Shown: in pieces, positions 19,168-26,471 of the stretch
How positions within the stretch are numbered: position 1 is the first letter of the stretch
Layout of the letters: each line of letters opens with the position of its first letter
Assembly (NCBI GenBank): GCA_038230415.1
Contig: JBBRNH010000010.1
Coordinates: forward strand, 30,055 to 94,054
DNA from: JBBRNH01 sp038230415
Lineage (GTDB): Bacteria > Bacteroidota > Bacteroidia > Cytophagales > Spirosomataceae
DNA: 64,000 nt
Direction: 5' to 3'
Notes under the pieces: model-generated
What the model saw: the letters and a program-made list of their open reading frames with translations, nothing else
The model's database searches: none
Told to the model about the DNA's origin: nothing
Made by a program: the position numbers and the translations under genes

Positions 19168-20451
19168 TTATCGCTCCGCCAGCGTCTTGAACTCACGCAA
19201 AGTGGCTCCGGTATAAATCTGGCGGGGACGGCCAATGGGTTCTTTGGTTTCACGCATTTCTTTCCACTGGGCAATCCAGCCCGGCAGGCGACCAATAGCA
19301 AACATCACCGTAAACATATTCGTCGGGATGCCGAGGGCGCGGTAAATAATGCCCGAATAAAAATCAACGTTGGGATATAATTTGCGCGACACAAAATACT
19401 CGTCGTGCAGGGCCGCTTCTTCGAGACCTTTGGCGATTTCCAGCACGGGGTCATTAATGCCGAGTTTAGCCAGCACGTCGTTAGCCGCTTTTTTGATGAT
19501 CTTGGCGCGGGGGTCGAAGTTTTTATAGACCCGGTGGCCGAAACCCGATAGCCGGAAGCCGGTTGTTTTGGCGTTTTTCGCCATATCCACGTACTTACTC
19601 ACGTCGCCACCGCCGTTTTTGATCTCTTCGAGCATTTCGATCACCTCCTGATTGGCCCCGCCGTGCAGCGGCCCCCACAACGCACTGATGCCCGCCGACA
19701 TAGACGAGTATATGTTGGCCTTTGATGAGCCTACGAGTCGCACCGTTGAGGTCGAGCAGTTTTGCTCATGGTCGGCGTGCAGAATGAGCAATACGTTCAT
19801 CGCTTCGGCCACAATCGGGTCAACGGCATACTCTTCAACCGGCAACGAGAACAGCATATGCAGGAAATTGGAGCAGTAGTCGAGGGAATTTTTGGGGTAA
19901 TTCACCGGATGCCCCATTGACTTTTTGAACGACCAGGTGGCAATTGTGGGCAGTTTTGCCAGCAATCTCTTAATATGGAGTTCGGTCTGATCTTCGGCTT
20001 TTTCGTCGTAAGAATCTGGATAAAATCCGCTCATCGCACTCACCAAGCTCGACAGTACGCCCATTGGGTGCGCGTTGACGGGAAATCCTTCAAAAATCTT
20101 CCGCATATCTTCGTTCACCATCGTGTGCCGCCGGATGCTGAACTCCCAATCGGCGTATTGCTCCTGCGTGGGCAGTTCGCCGTAGATGAGCAGGTAGGCC
20201 ACTTCTAAGAACGATGCTTGGGCGGCCAATTCTTCGATGGAGTAGCCCCGGTAGCGCAGGATGCCTTCTTCACCGTCTAAAAAGGTGATGGCACTTTTGG
20301 TGGCTCCCGTATTTTTGTAGCCCCGGTCGAGGGTTACGTAGCCGGTTTGGTCGCGGAGGTTGCCGATGTCGAATGCTTTTTCGTGTTCGCTACCCTCAGT
20401 AATCGGAAATTGATACGACTTGCCATCAACGGTTAATTCAGCATTTGCCAT
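19168..20451 (-). CDS. gltA: citrate synthase
   Basis: 427 residues, the length of Gram-negative hexameric type II citrate synthases. Catalytic motifs are LWGPLHGGANQEVIEML and GFGHRVYKNFDPRAKI, with RNSxMF-type features replaced by the usual CSTSTVRLVGSSKAN. It condenses oxaloacetate and acetyl-CoA in the TCA cycle. Monocistronic, with a clear terminator. TACTTTCG on the minus strand just upstream is a near-match -7 box. Confidence 0.97.
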   Translation of the reverse strand: MANAELTVDGKSYQFPITEGSEHEKAFDIGNLRDQTGYVTLDRGYKNTGATKSAITFLDGEEGILRYRGYSIEELAAQASFLEVAYLLIYGELPTQEQYADWEFSIRRHTMVNEDMRKIFEGFPVNAHPMGVLSSLVSAMSGFYPDSYDEKAEDQTELHIKRLLAKLPTIATWSFKKSMGHPVNYPKNSLDYCSNFLHMLFSLPVEEYAVDPIVAEAMNVLLILHADHEQNCSTSTVRLVGSSKANIYSSMSAGISALWGPLHGGANQEVIEMLEEIKNGGGDVSKYVDMAKNAKTTGFRLSGFGHRVYKNFDPRAKIIKKAANDVLAKLGINDPVLEIAKGLEEAALHDEYFVSRKLYPNVDFYSGIIYRALGIPTNMFTVMFAIGRLPGWIAQWKEMRETKEPIGRPRQIYTGATLREFKTLAER

Positions 20452-20661
20452 AGAGAAATGGGGTCTGTTTTTTTAAGAAATGGGTTTCGGTTGTACCGGA
20501 AAAATCACGGACGAAAGTAAGACAAAAACCAACGCTGATGCACGGATAAGGCAGCAAAAGCCGAATCTGCCGGGCTTGCTGCCGACGCAACCCGCCGAAC
20601 CCGCACTACCTTTTAGCTGGCACCCCCTATCTTTATCGCGCCAACTATTCCTTTTTTTTCG

Positions 20662-21249
20662 ATGAAATACCGCTTTGCTACGTGCCTTACGCTGGTTCTG
20701 ACTACGCTACTGCTGCCCGCCTGCCAGAATAAAGCAGAATCAACCGGCCAAACCCCGGTTGATTCAATGGCTACCATTCCTCAACCCGCCACCGATACCC
20801 TGCCCGAAGCCCCGCTTACCGACCGGCTGCGAACCCTGGGCCTGACCCAAACCGGCGACTGGCGCGGTATCACGCTCGGCGACGGTCTCGGCACGGTGCG
20901 AATCAGCGAAAGAGCGGCTAAATCAGACCTGTTTGAAGAAGACAACCAACATATCGGTTACGGCATTGAGCTGAAAAATTTAGAATCAATGGACGTACAG
21001 TATGTTCATCAAACCGGACGGATAACGGTGATTCAGGCTGATTTATATCTGAACAACAACCCGTCAGTAACGGCATACAGCACTGACTTAACTGCCTATT
21101 TCACAGCCCGATACGGAAAACCGACCGTTACCAACAACCACACAACCTGGGCCGGGCCGTACAGCAAGCAGGTGAGCCTGAAAAACGTGTCGAAGGGCAA
21201 AGATTTTGGGTTGAAACTGAGCATTACCAAAGCGGGTGACGGGTTATAA
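20662..21249 (+). CDS. lipoprotein of unknown function
   Basis: 195 residues. The signal peptide ends in lipobox LLPAC (Cys about residue 21), followed by a Thr/Pro-rich tether to about residue 50. The globular part (about 52-195) has no recognised family. It converges with the dehydrogenase gene and overlaps its 3' end by six bases. Confidence 0.72.
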   Translation: MKYRFATCLTLVLTTLLLPACQNKAESTGQTPVDSMATIPQPATDTLPEAPLTDRLRTLGLTQTGDWRGITLGDGLGTVRISERAAKSDLFEEDNQHIGYGIELKNLESMDVQYVHQTGRITVIQADLYLNNNPSVTAYSTDLTAYFTARYGKPTVTNNHTTWAGPYSKQVSLKNVSKGKDFGLKLSITKAGDGL

Positions 21250-22317
21250 TTTCACCCCAAACCGCCCGCCGAGTTCTTCCAAACTCTTTATTATCGGCTC
21301 AACCACCGGAATCCCGTTCACCAAGCGTTCGGCTTCCATCAGCCGTTCGGGGTCGCCGGGGATGAGTACTTGCCTGCCGTCAACGGCGCGGGCCTGCCTG
21401 AATCGCCGAATCCAGACATCCATGCTGGCCTTAAACTCATCGGCGGGCCGGAAGGCATCAATCCGCATGGACCCAAAAAAATGGCCGGTTCCCGCTCCTA
21501 CGCTTTCCTGAGTGGTCATAAAGCCCGCCGTAGCGAAAGGCGGCACCCAGGGGCCAAAATTCGCGCCGGACAGTACGCCCGAAAAAATATCGACAATTGC
21601 GCCGAGTCCGTAGCCTTTGTGAGAGCCGTGTTCGCGGTCGGAGCCGAGGGGCAGCAGCGCACCACCGTTCCTGATGGCATGAGCGTCGGTGGTGGCGTTT
21701 CCGTCGGCATCCTGCGCCCAGCCTTCAGGAACAGACTGATTTTTGCGTTGCAGGATTTCGAGTTTTCCGTAGGCAACGGCGGTGCTGGCAAAATCGGCGA
21801 GGAATGGCGGCTCGTTCAGGGCGGGTACGGCAACGGCTATTGGGTTGGTTCCCAGCAGTTTATCGAGCGAAAACGTGGGAGCCACGAGCGGGGCCGCGTG
21901 GGTCATGGCCTGCCCGATCATGTCGTGCGGCACGGCCAGCAGCGCGTGATAGCCGGCAATGCCAAAATGGTTTGAGTTTCTGACTGCCACCCAGCCCGTA
22001 CCCACCTGACGGGCTTTTTCGATAGCGATTGCCATAGCCGCCGGGCCAACCACCAGCCCTAAGCCCTGGTCTCCGTCAAGAACGGCGGTTGATGGCGTTT
22101 GGTGAACGACGCGGATTTGCGGTTGTGGATTCAGGCGGTCGTTATCGTAGAGCCGGACGTAGCCGGGTAGCCGCGCCACCCCGTGCGAATCTACCCCGCG
22201 CAAATCAGCACTGACGAGTACGTCGGCGGCCAGGATAGCGTCGGCATCGGGGCAGCCAATGGCCCGGAAAATGGCTTCGGTAAAGGTGCGAAGTTGGTTG
22301 ACCGTGAGGAGGTTCAT
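21244..22317 (-). CDS. Ldh-family (malate/lactate/ureidoglycolate) NAD(P)-dependent dehydrogenase
   Basis: 357 residues of the YlbC/AllD/ComC superfamily, unrelated to Rossmann MDH. Diagnostic segments are DLRGVDSHGVARLPGYV (catalytic His), NSNHFGIAGYHALLA and GSDREHGSHKGYGLGAIVDI. These enzymes oxidise 2-hydroxyacids such as malate, sulfolactate or ureidoglycolate; neighbours do not resolve the substrate. The 186-bp gap before the next gene shows no feature beyond A/T-rich sequence. Confidence 0.92.
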   Translation of the reverse strand: MNLLTVNQLRTFTEAIFRAIGCPDADAILAADVLVSADLRGVDSHGVARLPGYVRLYDNDRLNPQPQIRVVHQTPSTAVLDGDQGLGLVVGPAAMAIAIEKARQVGTGWVAVRNSNHFGIAGYHALLAVPHDMIGQAMTHAAPLVAPTFSLDKLLGTNPIAVAVPALNEPPFLADFASTAVAYGKLEILQRKNQSVPEGWAQDADGNATTDAHAIRNGGALLPLGSDREHGSHKGYGLGAIVDIFSGVLSGANFGPWVPPFATAGFMTTQESVGAGTGHFFGSMRIDAFRPADEFKASMDVWIRRFRQARAVDGRQVLIPGDPERLMEAERLVNGIPVVEPIIKSLEELGGRFGVKL

Positions 22318-22503
22318 AAATCGGTTTGAGAGTTGATTTGTAGTTCAGTAAAGACGCTCACAAGAAAATGAAAAAGCAATGAACAGCATTATTTCGTGTG
22401 CCAATAACAACGAAAAAATAAATTTTTTTCTTGAAACAACTTGATTGATTGGCTCGTTTAGGCTTCATTACAGTACAATTCAACTATCTAATGGCACCTT
22501 ACC

Positions 22504-22806
22504 ATGATTCAGAAAGTATCCAACCGATTTTCGTACCTCAATGCCCTGATTTGCCAATGTGCAACGGGTTGCCCCAAAGAACTTGCCACCAGGCTTGGTA
22601 TTACCGAACGGGCCTGGTATAAACTGCGCGACGAACTGATTCACGACCTCGGCGTTCCCATTGCCTACGACCCGCAACGACAGACGTATTACTACACCGA
22701 AGACGGCGAACTGCTGTTTCAGTTCCGCCGAAGGCTTACTAACGACGATATGCAAAAGCTGGAGGGCGGGCATGGTTATTCATTTTTAGCCTCACTGAAC
22801 TGGTAG
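22504..22806 (+). CDS. small helix-turn-helix protein
   Basis: 100 residues. An N-terminal HTH is visible (CPKELATRLGITERAWYKLR), followed by a short wing (GVPIAYDPQRQTYYYTEDG) like the HTH_11/WYL regulator start, but the sensor domain is absent. Its stop codon lies inside a perfect hairpin (22790-22816). It is 41 bp upstream of the glycosyltransferase gene and may regulate it; that is inference. Confidence 0.7.
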   Translation: MIQKVSNRFSYLNALICQCATGCPKELATRLGITERAWYKLRDELIHDLGVPIAYDPQRQTYYYTEDGELLFQFRRRLTNDDMQKLEGGHGYSFLASLNW

Positions 22807-22816
22807 TTCAGTGAGG
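22790..22816. repeat. perfect 12-bp hairpin over HTH stop codon
   Basis: Arms CCTCACTGAACT (22790-22801) and AGTTCAGTGAGG (22805-22816), loop GGT. The HTH stop codon lies within it. A degenerate relative (TCACTG...CAGTGA) follows the glycosyltransferase at 24148-24170. It may be an operator or an attenuator; no T-run follows. Confidence 0.7.
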
Positions 22817-22847
22817 AAGGCGATGTTGCGGGCAAAATCCCCTTGTT

Positions 22848-24134
22848 ATGACCGCTCTGTTTGTGATGCTCCCCGCTTACGGCCATCTGAACCCAACGTT
22901 TGCTCTGGCCCGACAACTTGAAACCGACGGCTACCGGATTGTGTATGCATACACTGGAACGCCTGACCTGGCGCAATCTGTTCAGAGACAAGGCTTTGCG
23001 ATTCACTGGTTGCAAAGCCAGCCATTTGGCGTTGGGTTTGACGAAGCCATGAACCGCAACCGCAGTGAATCGTACCTCGAAACACTGCTTGACCGCTTTA
23101 CCGATCAGACCTACCAGGCCCGCACCGCCGATTGGCAACGAACGCTAACATCCCTGAAACCTGACCTGATTTTGTTAGATGCGTTTTTGAGTACCGATTT
23201 TGTGGTGTTGTATCCGCTCATTAGGCCCGATACGACCCGGATTGTGTTGCTGCAAACGATGCTGCCTACTTATTATGACCCCAAAACGCCCCCGCTAACC
23301 AGTTCTTTGTTGGCAAAAAACACTGATTTACACTCTATTAACCGGGCATGGCAACGATACTACGCTAAAAGAACACTGCGCCGATGGTGGGATACTATGC
23401 GGTTTCTGGGCCGAAGTACGCACCGAATTATGGCCCAACGCTGGCAGCAGAACCACCTGCCCGATACGCACCGACTGCGCTATGATAAGGCATTTCACGT
23501 GGGTATTGATAACGTGCCGGAGTGGATTTTGACCCCGCCCGGCCTTGATTTTACCGACCGCGTTCTGCAACCGTTTCAGCAGAATGTGACTCCGCCCGCT
23601 GTGCCCCGCGCCGAAGAGTTGCCACCCGTTTATGAACAGCTACTGGCCCGGATTGATGGCGAAAAACAGACGAACCCGAACCTGAAACTGATTTATGCCT
23701 CGTTGGGAACCCTGACCGGAATCCATACCAACGCCCGAACGCTAACCCGTTTCTGGCACCGACTGCGCGAAGCCGTTGCCGCCGAACCCAACTGGCGGTT
23801 AGTGGTAGCCCTCGGCGAAACACCAACGGGAGCGTGGCTAACGACCCCAACCAATGTGTTTGCGCTGGCCCGTGTGCCGCAACTGCATTTGCTGGCCCAT
23901 GCCGATGCTTTTCTGACGCACGGCGGCCTAAACTCGGTGCAGGAAGCACGGGCGGCTGGCGTACCGATGCGGGTTTATCCGCTAAACCGCAAGTGGGACC
24001 AACCCGGCAATGCGGCCCGCGTAGTATATCATGGGTTAGGTACGGTGGGCAGTCTGGCAACCGACAGCGCGGAGATAATCAGGGCAACAACGCGGGCATT
24101 GATGGAGGAGTCAGAAAATTCTTCCAAATTTTAA
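22848..24134 (+). CDS. GT1 glycosyltransferase (MGT/UGT-like)
   Basis: 428 residues, GT-B fold. The N-terminal acceptor domain starts LFVMLPAYGHLNPTFALARQ. The C-terminal nucleotide-sugar site is FLTHGGLNSVQEARAAGVPM with RKWDQPGNAARV, the HGG...E...Q pattern of macrolide/flavonoid glycosyltransferases. It should transfer a sugar from UDP- or dTDP-sugar to a small hydrophobic acceptor. No biosynthetic cluster adjoins it apart from the HTH gene. Confidence 0.9.
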   Translation: MTALFVMLPAYGHLNPTFALARQLETDGYRIVYAYTGTPDLAQSVQRQGFAIHWLQSQPFGVGFDEAMNRNRSESYLETLLDRFTDQTYQARTADWQRTLTSLKPDLILLDAFLSTDFVVLYPLIRPDTTRIVLLQTMLPTYYDPKTPPLTSSLLAKNTDLHSINRAWQRYYAKRTLRRWWDTMRFLGRSTHRIMAQRWQQNHLPDTHRLRYDKAFHVGIDNVPEWILTPPGLDFTDRVLQPFQQNVTPPAVPRAEELPPVYEQLLARIDGEKQTNPNLKLIYASLGTLTGIHTNARTLTRFWHRLREAVAAEPNWRLVVALGETPTGAWLTTPTNVFALARVPQLHLLAHADAFLTHGGLNSVQEARAAGVPMRVYPLNRKWDQPGNAARVVYHGLGTVGSLATDSAEIIRATTRALMEESENSSKF

Positions 24135-24147
24135 TTTGTTTTTAATC

Positions 24148-24170
24148 TCACTGAATTCTTAGTGCAGTGA
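24148..24170. repeat. degenerate hairpin after glycosyltransferase
   Basis: TCACTGAATTCTTAGTGCAGTGA has outer arms TCACTG/CAGTGA and resembles the hairpin at 22790-22816, so the pair brackets the glycosyltransferase gene. Confidence 0.45.
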
Positions 24171-24284
24171 CAGCCCTCACCTTTGTTGTGTCATCAAGAA
24201 CAGTTGGCCGACGAAATACTATGACAAGGCGGTTGCCGAAAAGCCTGAAACAGAGTAGGCACGAAAATCAAACTTCTCAAAAAC

Positions 24285-24455
24285 ATGAAGAGGTTAGAAA
24301 TACAACAGATGGAGACGGTGGAAGGTGGAAACTGTCTCACAGCCACTATGGCAGCAGGTGCCGCATGGTCGGAACACTCTAAAGACTACTCAAATTTTTG
24401 GCTTGGTATTGCTTGGCAAGCGGCAGCGTATGAGGCATTGGTTGCCTGTTGGTGA
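24285..24455 (+). CDS. double-glycine-leader peptide, bacteriocin-like precursor
   Basis: 56 residues. The leader MKRLEIQQMETVEGG has the hydrophobic spacing and Gly-Gly end recognised by C39 peptidases. Cleavage after G15 would release a 41-residue core that begins Asn-Cys, has only two cysteines (C17 and C55, one near each end), four tryptophans (28, 39, 44, 56) and small-residue runs. A single terminal-to-terminal disulfide is possible. A hairpin terminator follows 14 bp later. Downstream genes encode a CxxC thioredoxin-fold protein and a C39 ABC exporter. A signalling role is as possible as a bacteriocin. No clear promoter seen. Confidence 0.78.
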   Translation: MKRLEIQQMETVEGGNCLTATMAAGAAWSEHSKDYSNFWLGIAWQAAAYEALVACW

Positions 24456-24468
24456 TGAAGGAAAAGAC

Positions 24469-24514
24469 AGCCTGAATAATAAAGTGATTGGAAAATCAAC
24501 TTACTATTCAGGCT
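24469..24514 (+). terminator. hairpin after precursor peptide gene
   Basis: Perfect 10-bp stem AGCCTGAATA (24469-24478) / TATTCAGGCT (24505-24514) with additional inner pairing. It is followed by an A/T-rich run and could terminate or attenuate the peptide transcript, separating it from export genes. Confidence 0.65.
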
Positions 24515-24523
24515 TGTCATAAA

Positions 24524-24531
24524 TATTTTTG
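24524..24531 (+). promoter_or_regulatory. TAnnTTTG -7 box upstream of interrupted secreted protein
   Basis: TATTTTTG is an exact match ending two bases before ATG 24534. The -33 region is occupied by the hairpin and lacks a clear TTTG. Confidence 0.4.
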
Positions 24532-24533
24532 CC

Positions 24534-25226
24534 ATGAAATTAATATTCTTACTTCTGCCTTTTTTTTGTTACTTACCATATCACGCACACGCACAATTTC
24601 AGGGTAGTTATCAAGGTAGCCAAAAAGATAAAAAAAACGCGGCCGTATTTTGGGTCGTATAAGATCATGTTTTTGGTAGTTTTTACGAAAACAGGACAAC
24701 ACAATATCTTATAAAAGGTGTAATCAAAAATGACACTCTGGAAGGTTCAATAAAAATTGGGTTGACTGAAAAGTCAATCAAAGGAACGCTTAACGGGAAA
24801 TTACTGCTATTAGAGTTATTCTCTACTACCGACTTAATAACACAGATTATTGAGCGTCGTTTAGAGAAAATTTCGGACAAACCAAATCTTAATTTAGATA
24901 AAATATTTGGGAAGATTACTGCTCAACGGGATTCGCGCTTAATAGGAAAGTGGGAAATGATTTCAGCTCTTCATCCCGATGGAAAACCAGTAAACATGCC
25001 AAAAATTACCCTTGTTCTTAGGCCTGACGGGGACTGCTGGTTGGAAAATACACCTATATCTGTTCAAGATCAGTTGAGGTTTACTCGGCAATGGGAAACC
25101 ATAGAGGGTGAACTGTATATGATTGTCAATGGTGAACGAATGCAAGAAGGAACTTATAAATTTTCGGGGGATACACTGAGTACATTTAGAGTTATGGGTA
25201 GAAACAAGTATGTCAGAAAAAAATAG
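24534..25226 (+). pseudogene. secreted protein interrupted by an in-frame TAA
   Basis: ATG 24534 opens a good signal peptide (MKLIFLLLPFFC..., cleavage near AHAQ), but a TAA at 24660-24662 stops it after 42 residues. The same frame then stays open to 25226, reading DHVFGSFYENRTTQ onward, with a lipocalin-like GKWEMISALHPDGKP region and end RNKYVRKK. Restored length would be 230 residues. Internal initiation at the TTG 24762 would give a protein lacking a signal. It lies between the peptide and the membrane-protein genes; function unknown, an immunity or accessory role is speculative. Confidence 0.7.
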
Positions 25227-25255
25227 TTTTTTTCGTTTGAAAATGAATTTAAATT

Positions 25256-25894
25256 ATGACGCACTCCCTTACTAATATACGCTACTTCGCCTTGCTATGT
25301 CTTTCATTAGCCTTAATGAACTGGGCGTTCCAGTTTCTATTGGTCAGCGATGATTTATTTATGAATTTTTTGCTCAATCGCTATGACTATGATCGGGTAC
25401 AGGAAATTATCAAATCTGCAAAAGAGCATCAATGGTTTGGTTATGCTATAGCACCTATAACGTATTTCATTAAACTCTCGTTGGTCTCAACCTGCCTTTT
25501 TATTGGTTCTTTTTTCGCCGATAAACAGTTCAAGTTTAGTGTATTATTTCGCTCTGCTACCCTTGCTGAATTTGTTTTTCTGTTGCCCATTCTCATTACT
25601 CTATTCTGGTTCCTCTTCATTCAACCCGATTATGACCTCAACGACCTTAGCCAATTTGCCCCACTATCCGCCTTAAACTTGTTTGACACCAGCACGGTGC
25701 CAAAATACGGAATACATCCACTACAAACCCTTAACCTTTTTGAGGTTGCATACTGGTTTCTGCTGGCATACGGCGTGGCAGAGGCTACGGCCTTGCCCTT
25801 CAAACGGGCATTTGGGTTGGTGATGTCGTCTTATGGTGTGGGGTTGTTGCTGTGGGTGGTGTTGGTCATGTTTCTAACCATAACCTATTCGTAA
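25256..25894 (+). CDS. polytopic membrane protein, function unknown
   Basis: 212 residues with about five hydrophobic segments (roughly 8-30, 64-85, 98-122, 160-182, 190-210). No family recognised. It lies five bases before the thioredoxin-like gene and in line with a peptide exporter, so immunity or export assistance is possible; this is position-based inference only. Codon use is more A/T-rich than the flanking glycosyltransferase. Confidence 0.72.
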   Translation: MTHSLTNIRYFALLCLSLALMNWAFQFLLVSDDLFMNFLLNRYDYDRVQEIIKSAKEHQWFGYAIAPITYFIKLSLVSTCLFIGSFFADKQFKFSVLFRSATLAEFVFLLPILITLFWFLFIQPDYDLNDLSQFAPLSALNLFDTSTVPKYGIHPLQTLNLFEVAYWFLLAYGVAEATALPFKRAFGLVMSSYGVGLLLWVVLVMFLTITYS

Positions 25895-25899
25895 TCAGT

Positions 25900-26412
25900 A
25901 TGAAACGCTACGTCAAACTTGGCTTGCTCGTATTGCTGGTGGCTGTGTTGGGCGGGGCAGCCGTCAAAATGCGGGAGACACTTGCCGTTAGAGACGCGGT
26001 AGCGGCCAAAATCAGGCAACGCCCCAATCTGGCACCCATTCGTTTTTTGTATTCTAAAAACCAGCCCATCCCCGTGTACGACAACCGCCCCACCGTTATT
26101 ATCGTCTTCAACCCTGATTGTGAGCATTGCCAATACGAAGCCCAACAACTCAATCTGCATCACGGCGCATTTAGCCGGGCAGCGGTGTTTTGGCTCACTA
26201 CCGACACGCCCGCCCACGCCCGCGTCTTTGCCCGGCAGTATGGGTTAGATTCGCTGCCGGGCGTTCACGTCGGCACGCTCACCCGCGACGAAGCTTACCG
26301 CGCCTTCGGGCCAACGTCGGTGCCGCACCTGTTTGTCTACGGTGCCGATGGGAAACTCCGCAAAGAATACCGGGGCGAAACCAAAATTGAAGCCATAACG
26401 AAGTATTTGTAA
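25900..26412 (+). CDS. membrane-anchored thioredoxin-fold protein (CEHC)
   Basis: 170 residues from ATG 25900, chosen because it begins a typical N-terminal anchor (MKRYVKLGLLVLLVAVLGG). The TlpA/thioredoxin core has VIIVFNPDCEHCQYE with Cys74 and Cys77, and the cis-Pro loop TSVPHLFVYG. It probably acts on thiols in the periplasm. Since the putative exported peptide has exactly two cysteines, disulfide formation or reduction in that peptide is a reasonable guess. It is 59 bp upstream of the exporter. Confidence 0.85.
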   Translation: MKRYVKLGLLVLLVAVLGGAAVKMRETLAVRDAVAAKIRQRPNLAPIRFLYSKNQPIPVYDNRPTVIIVFNPDCEHCQYEAQQLNLHHGAFSRAAVFWLTTDTPAHARVFARQYGLDSLPGVHVGTLTRDEAYRAFGPTSVPHLFVYGADGKLRKEYRGETKIEAITKYL

Positions 26413-26420
26413 ACCTTATC

Positions 26421-26450
26421 CCCGGCCCCCCCCGTGAAAGCAGGGGAGGT
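26421..26450. repeat. GAAAGCAGGGGAGG-type intergenic repeat, degenerate
   Basis: CCCCGGCCCCCCCCGTGAAAG followed by a G/A-rich arm resembles the cleaner hairpin at 63969-63994 (arms CCCCTCCCCTG / CAGGGGAGGGG). The left arm here is a degenerate C8 run. Confidence 0.5.
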
Positions 26451-26471
26451 GAGTTCGACCATGATTTGACC

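Noticed and set aside
24167..24382. 71-codon frame overlapping the GG-leader peptide
   Set aside because: Basic, low-complexity sequence with no motif; the overlapping 56-residue frame has a clear leader and better composition.
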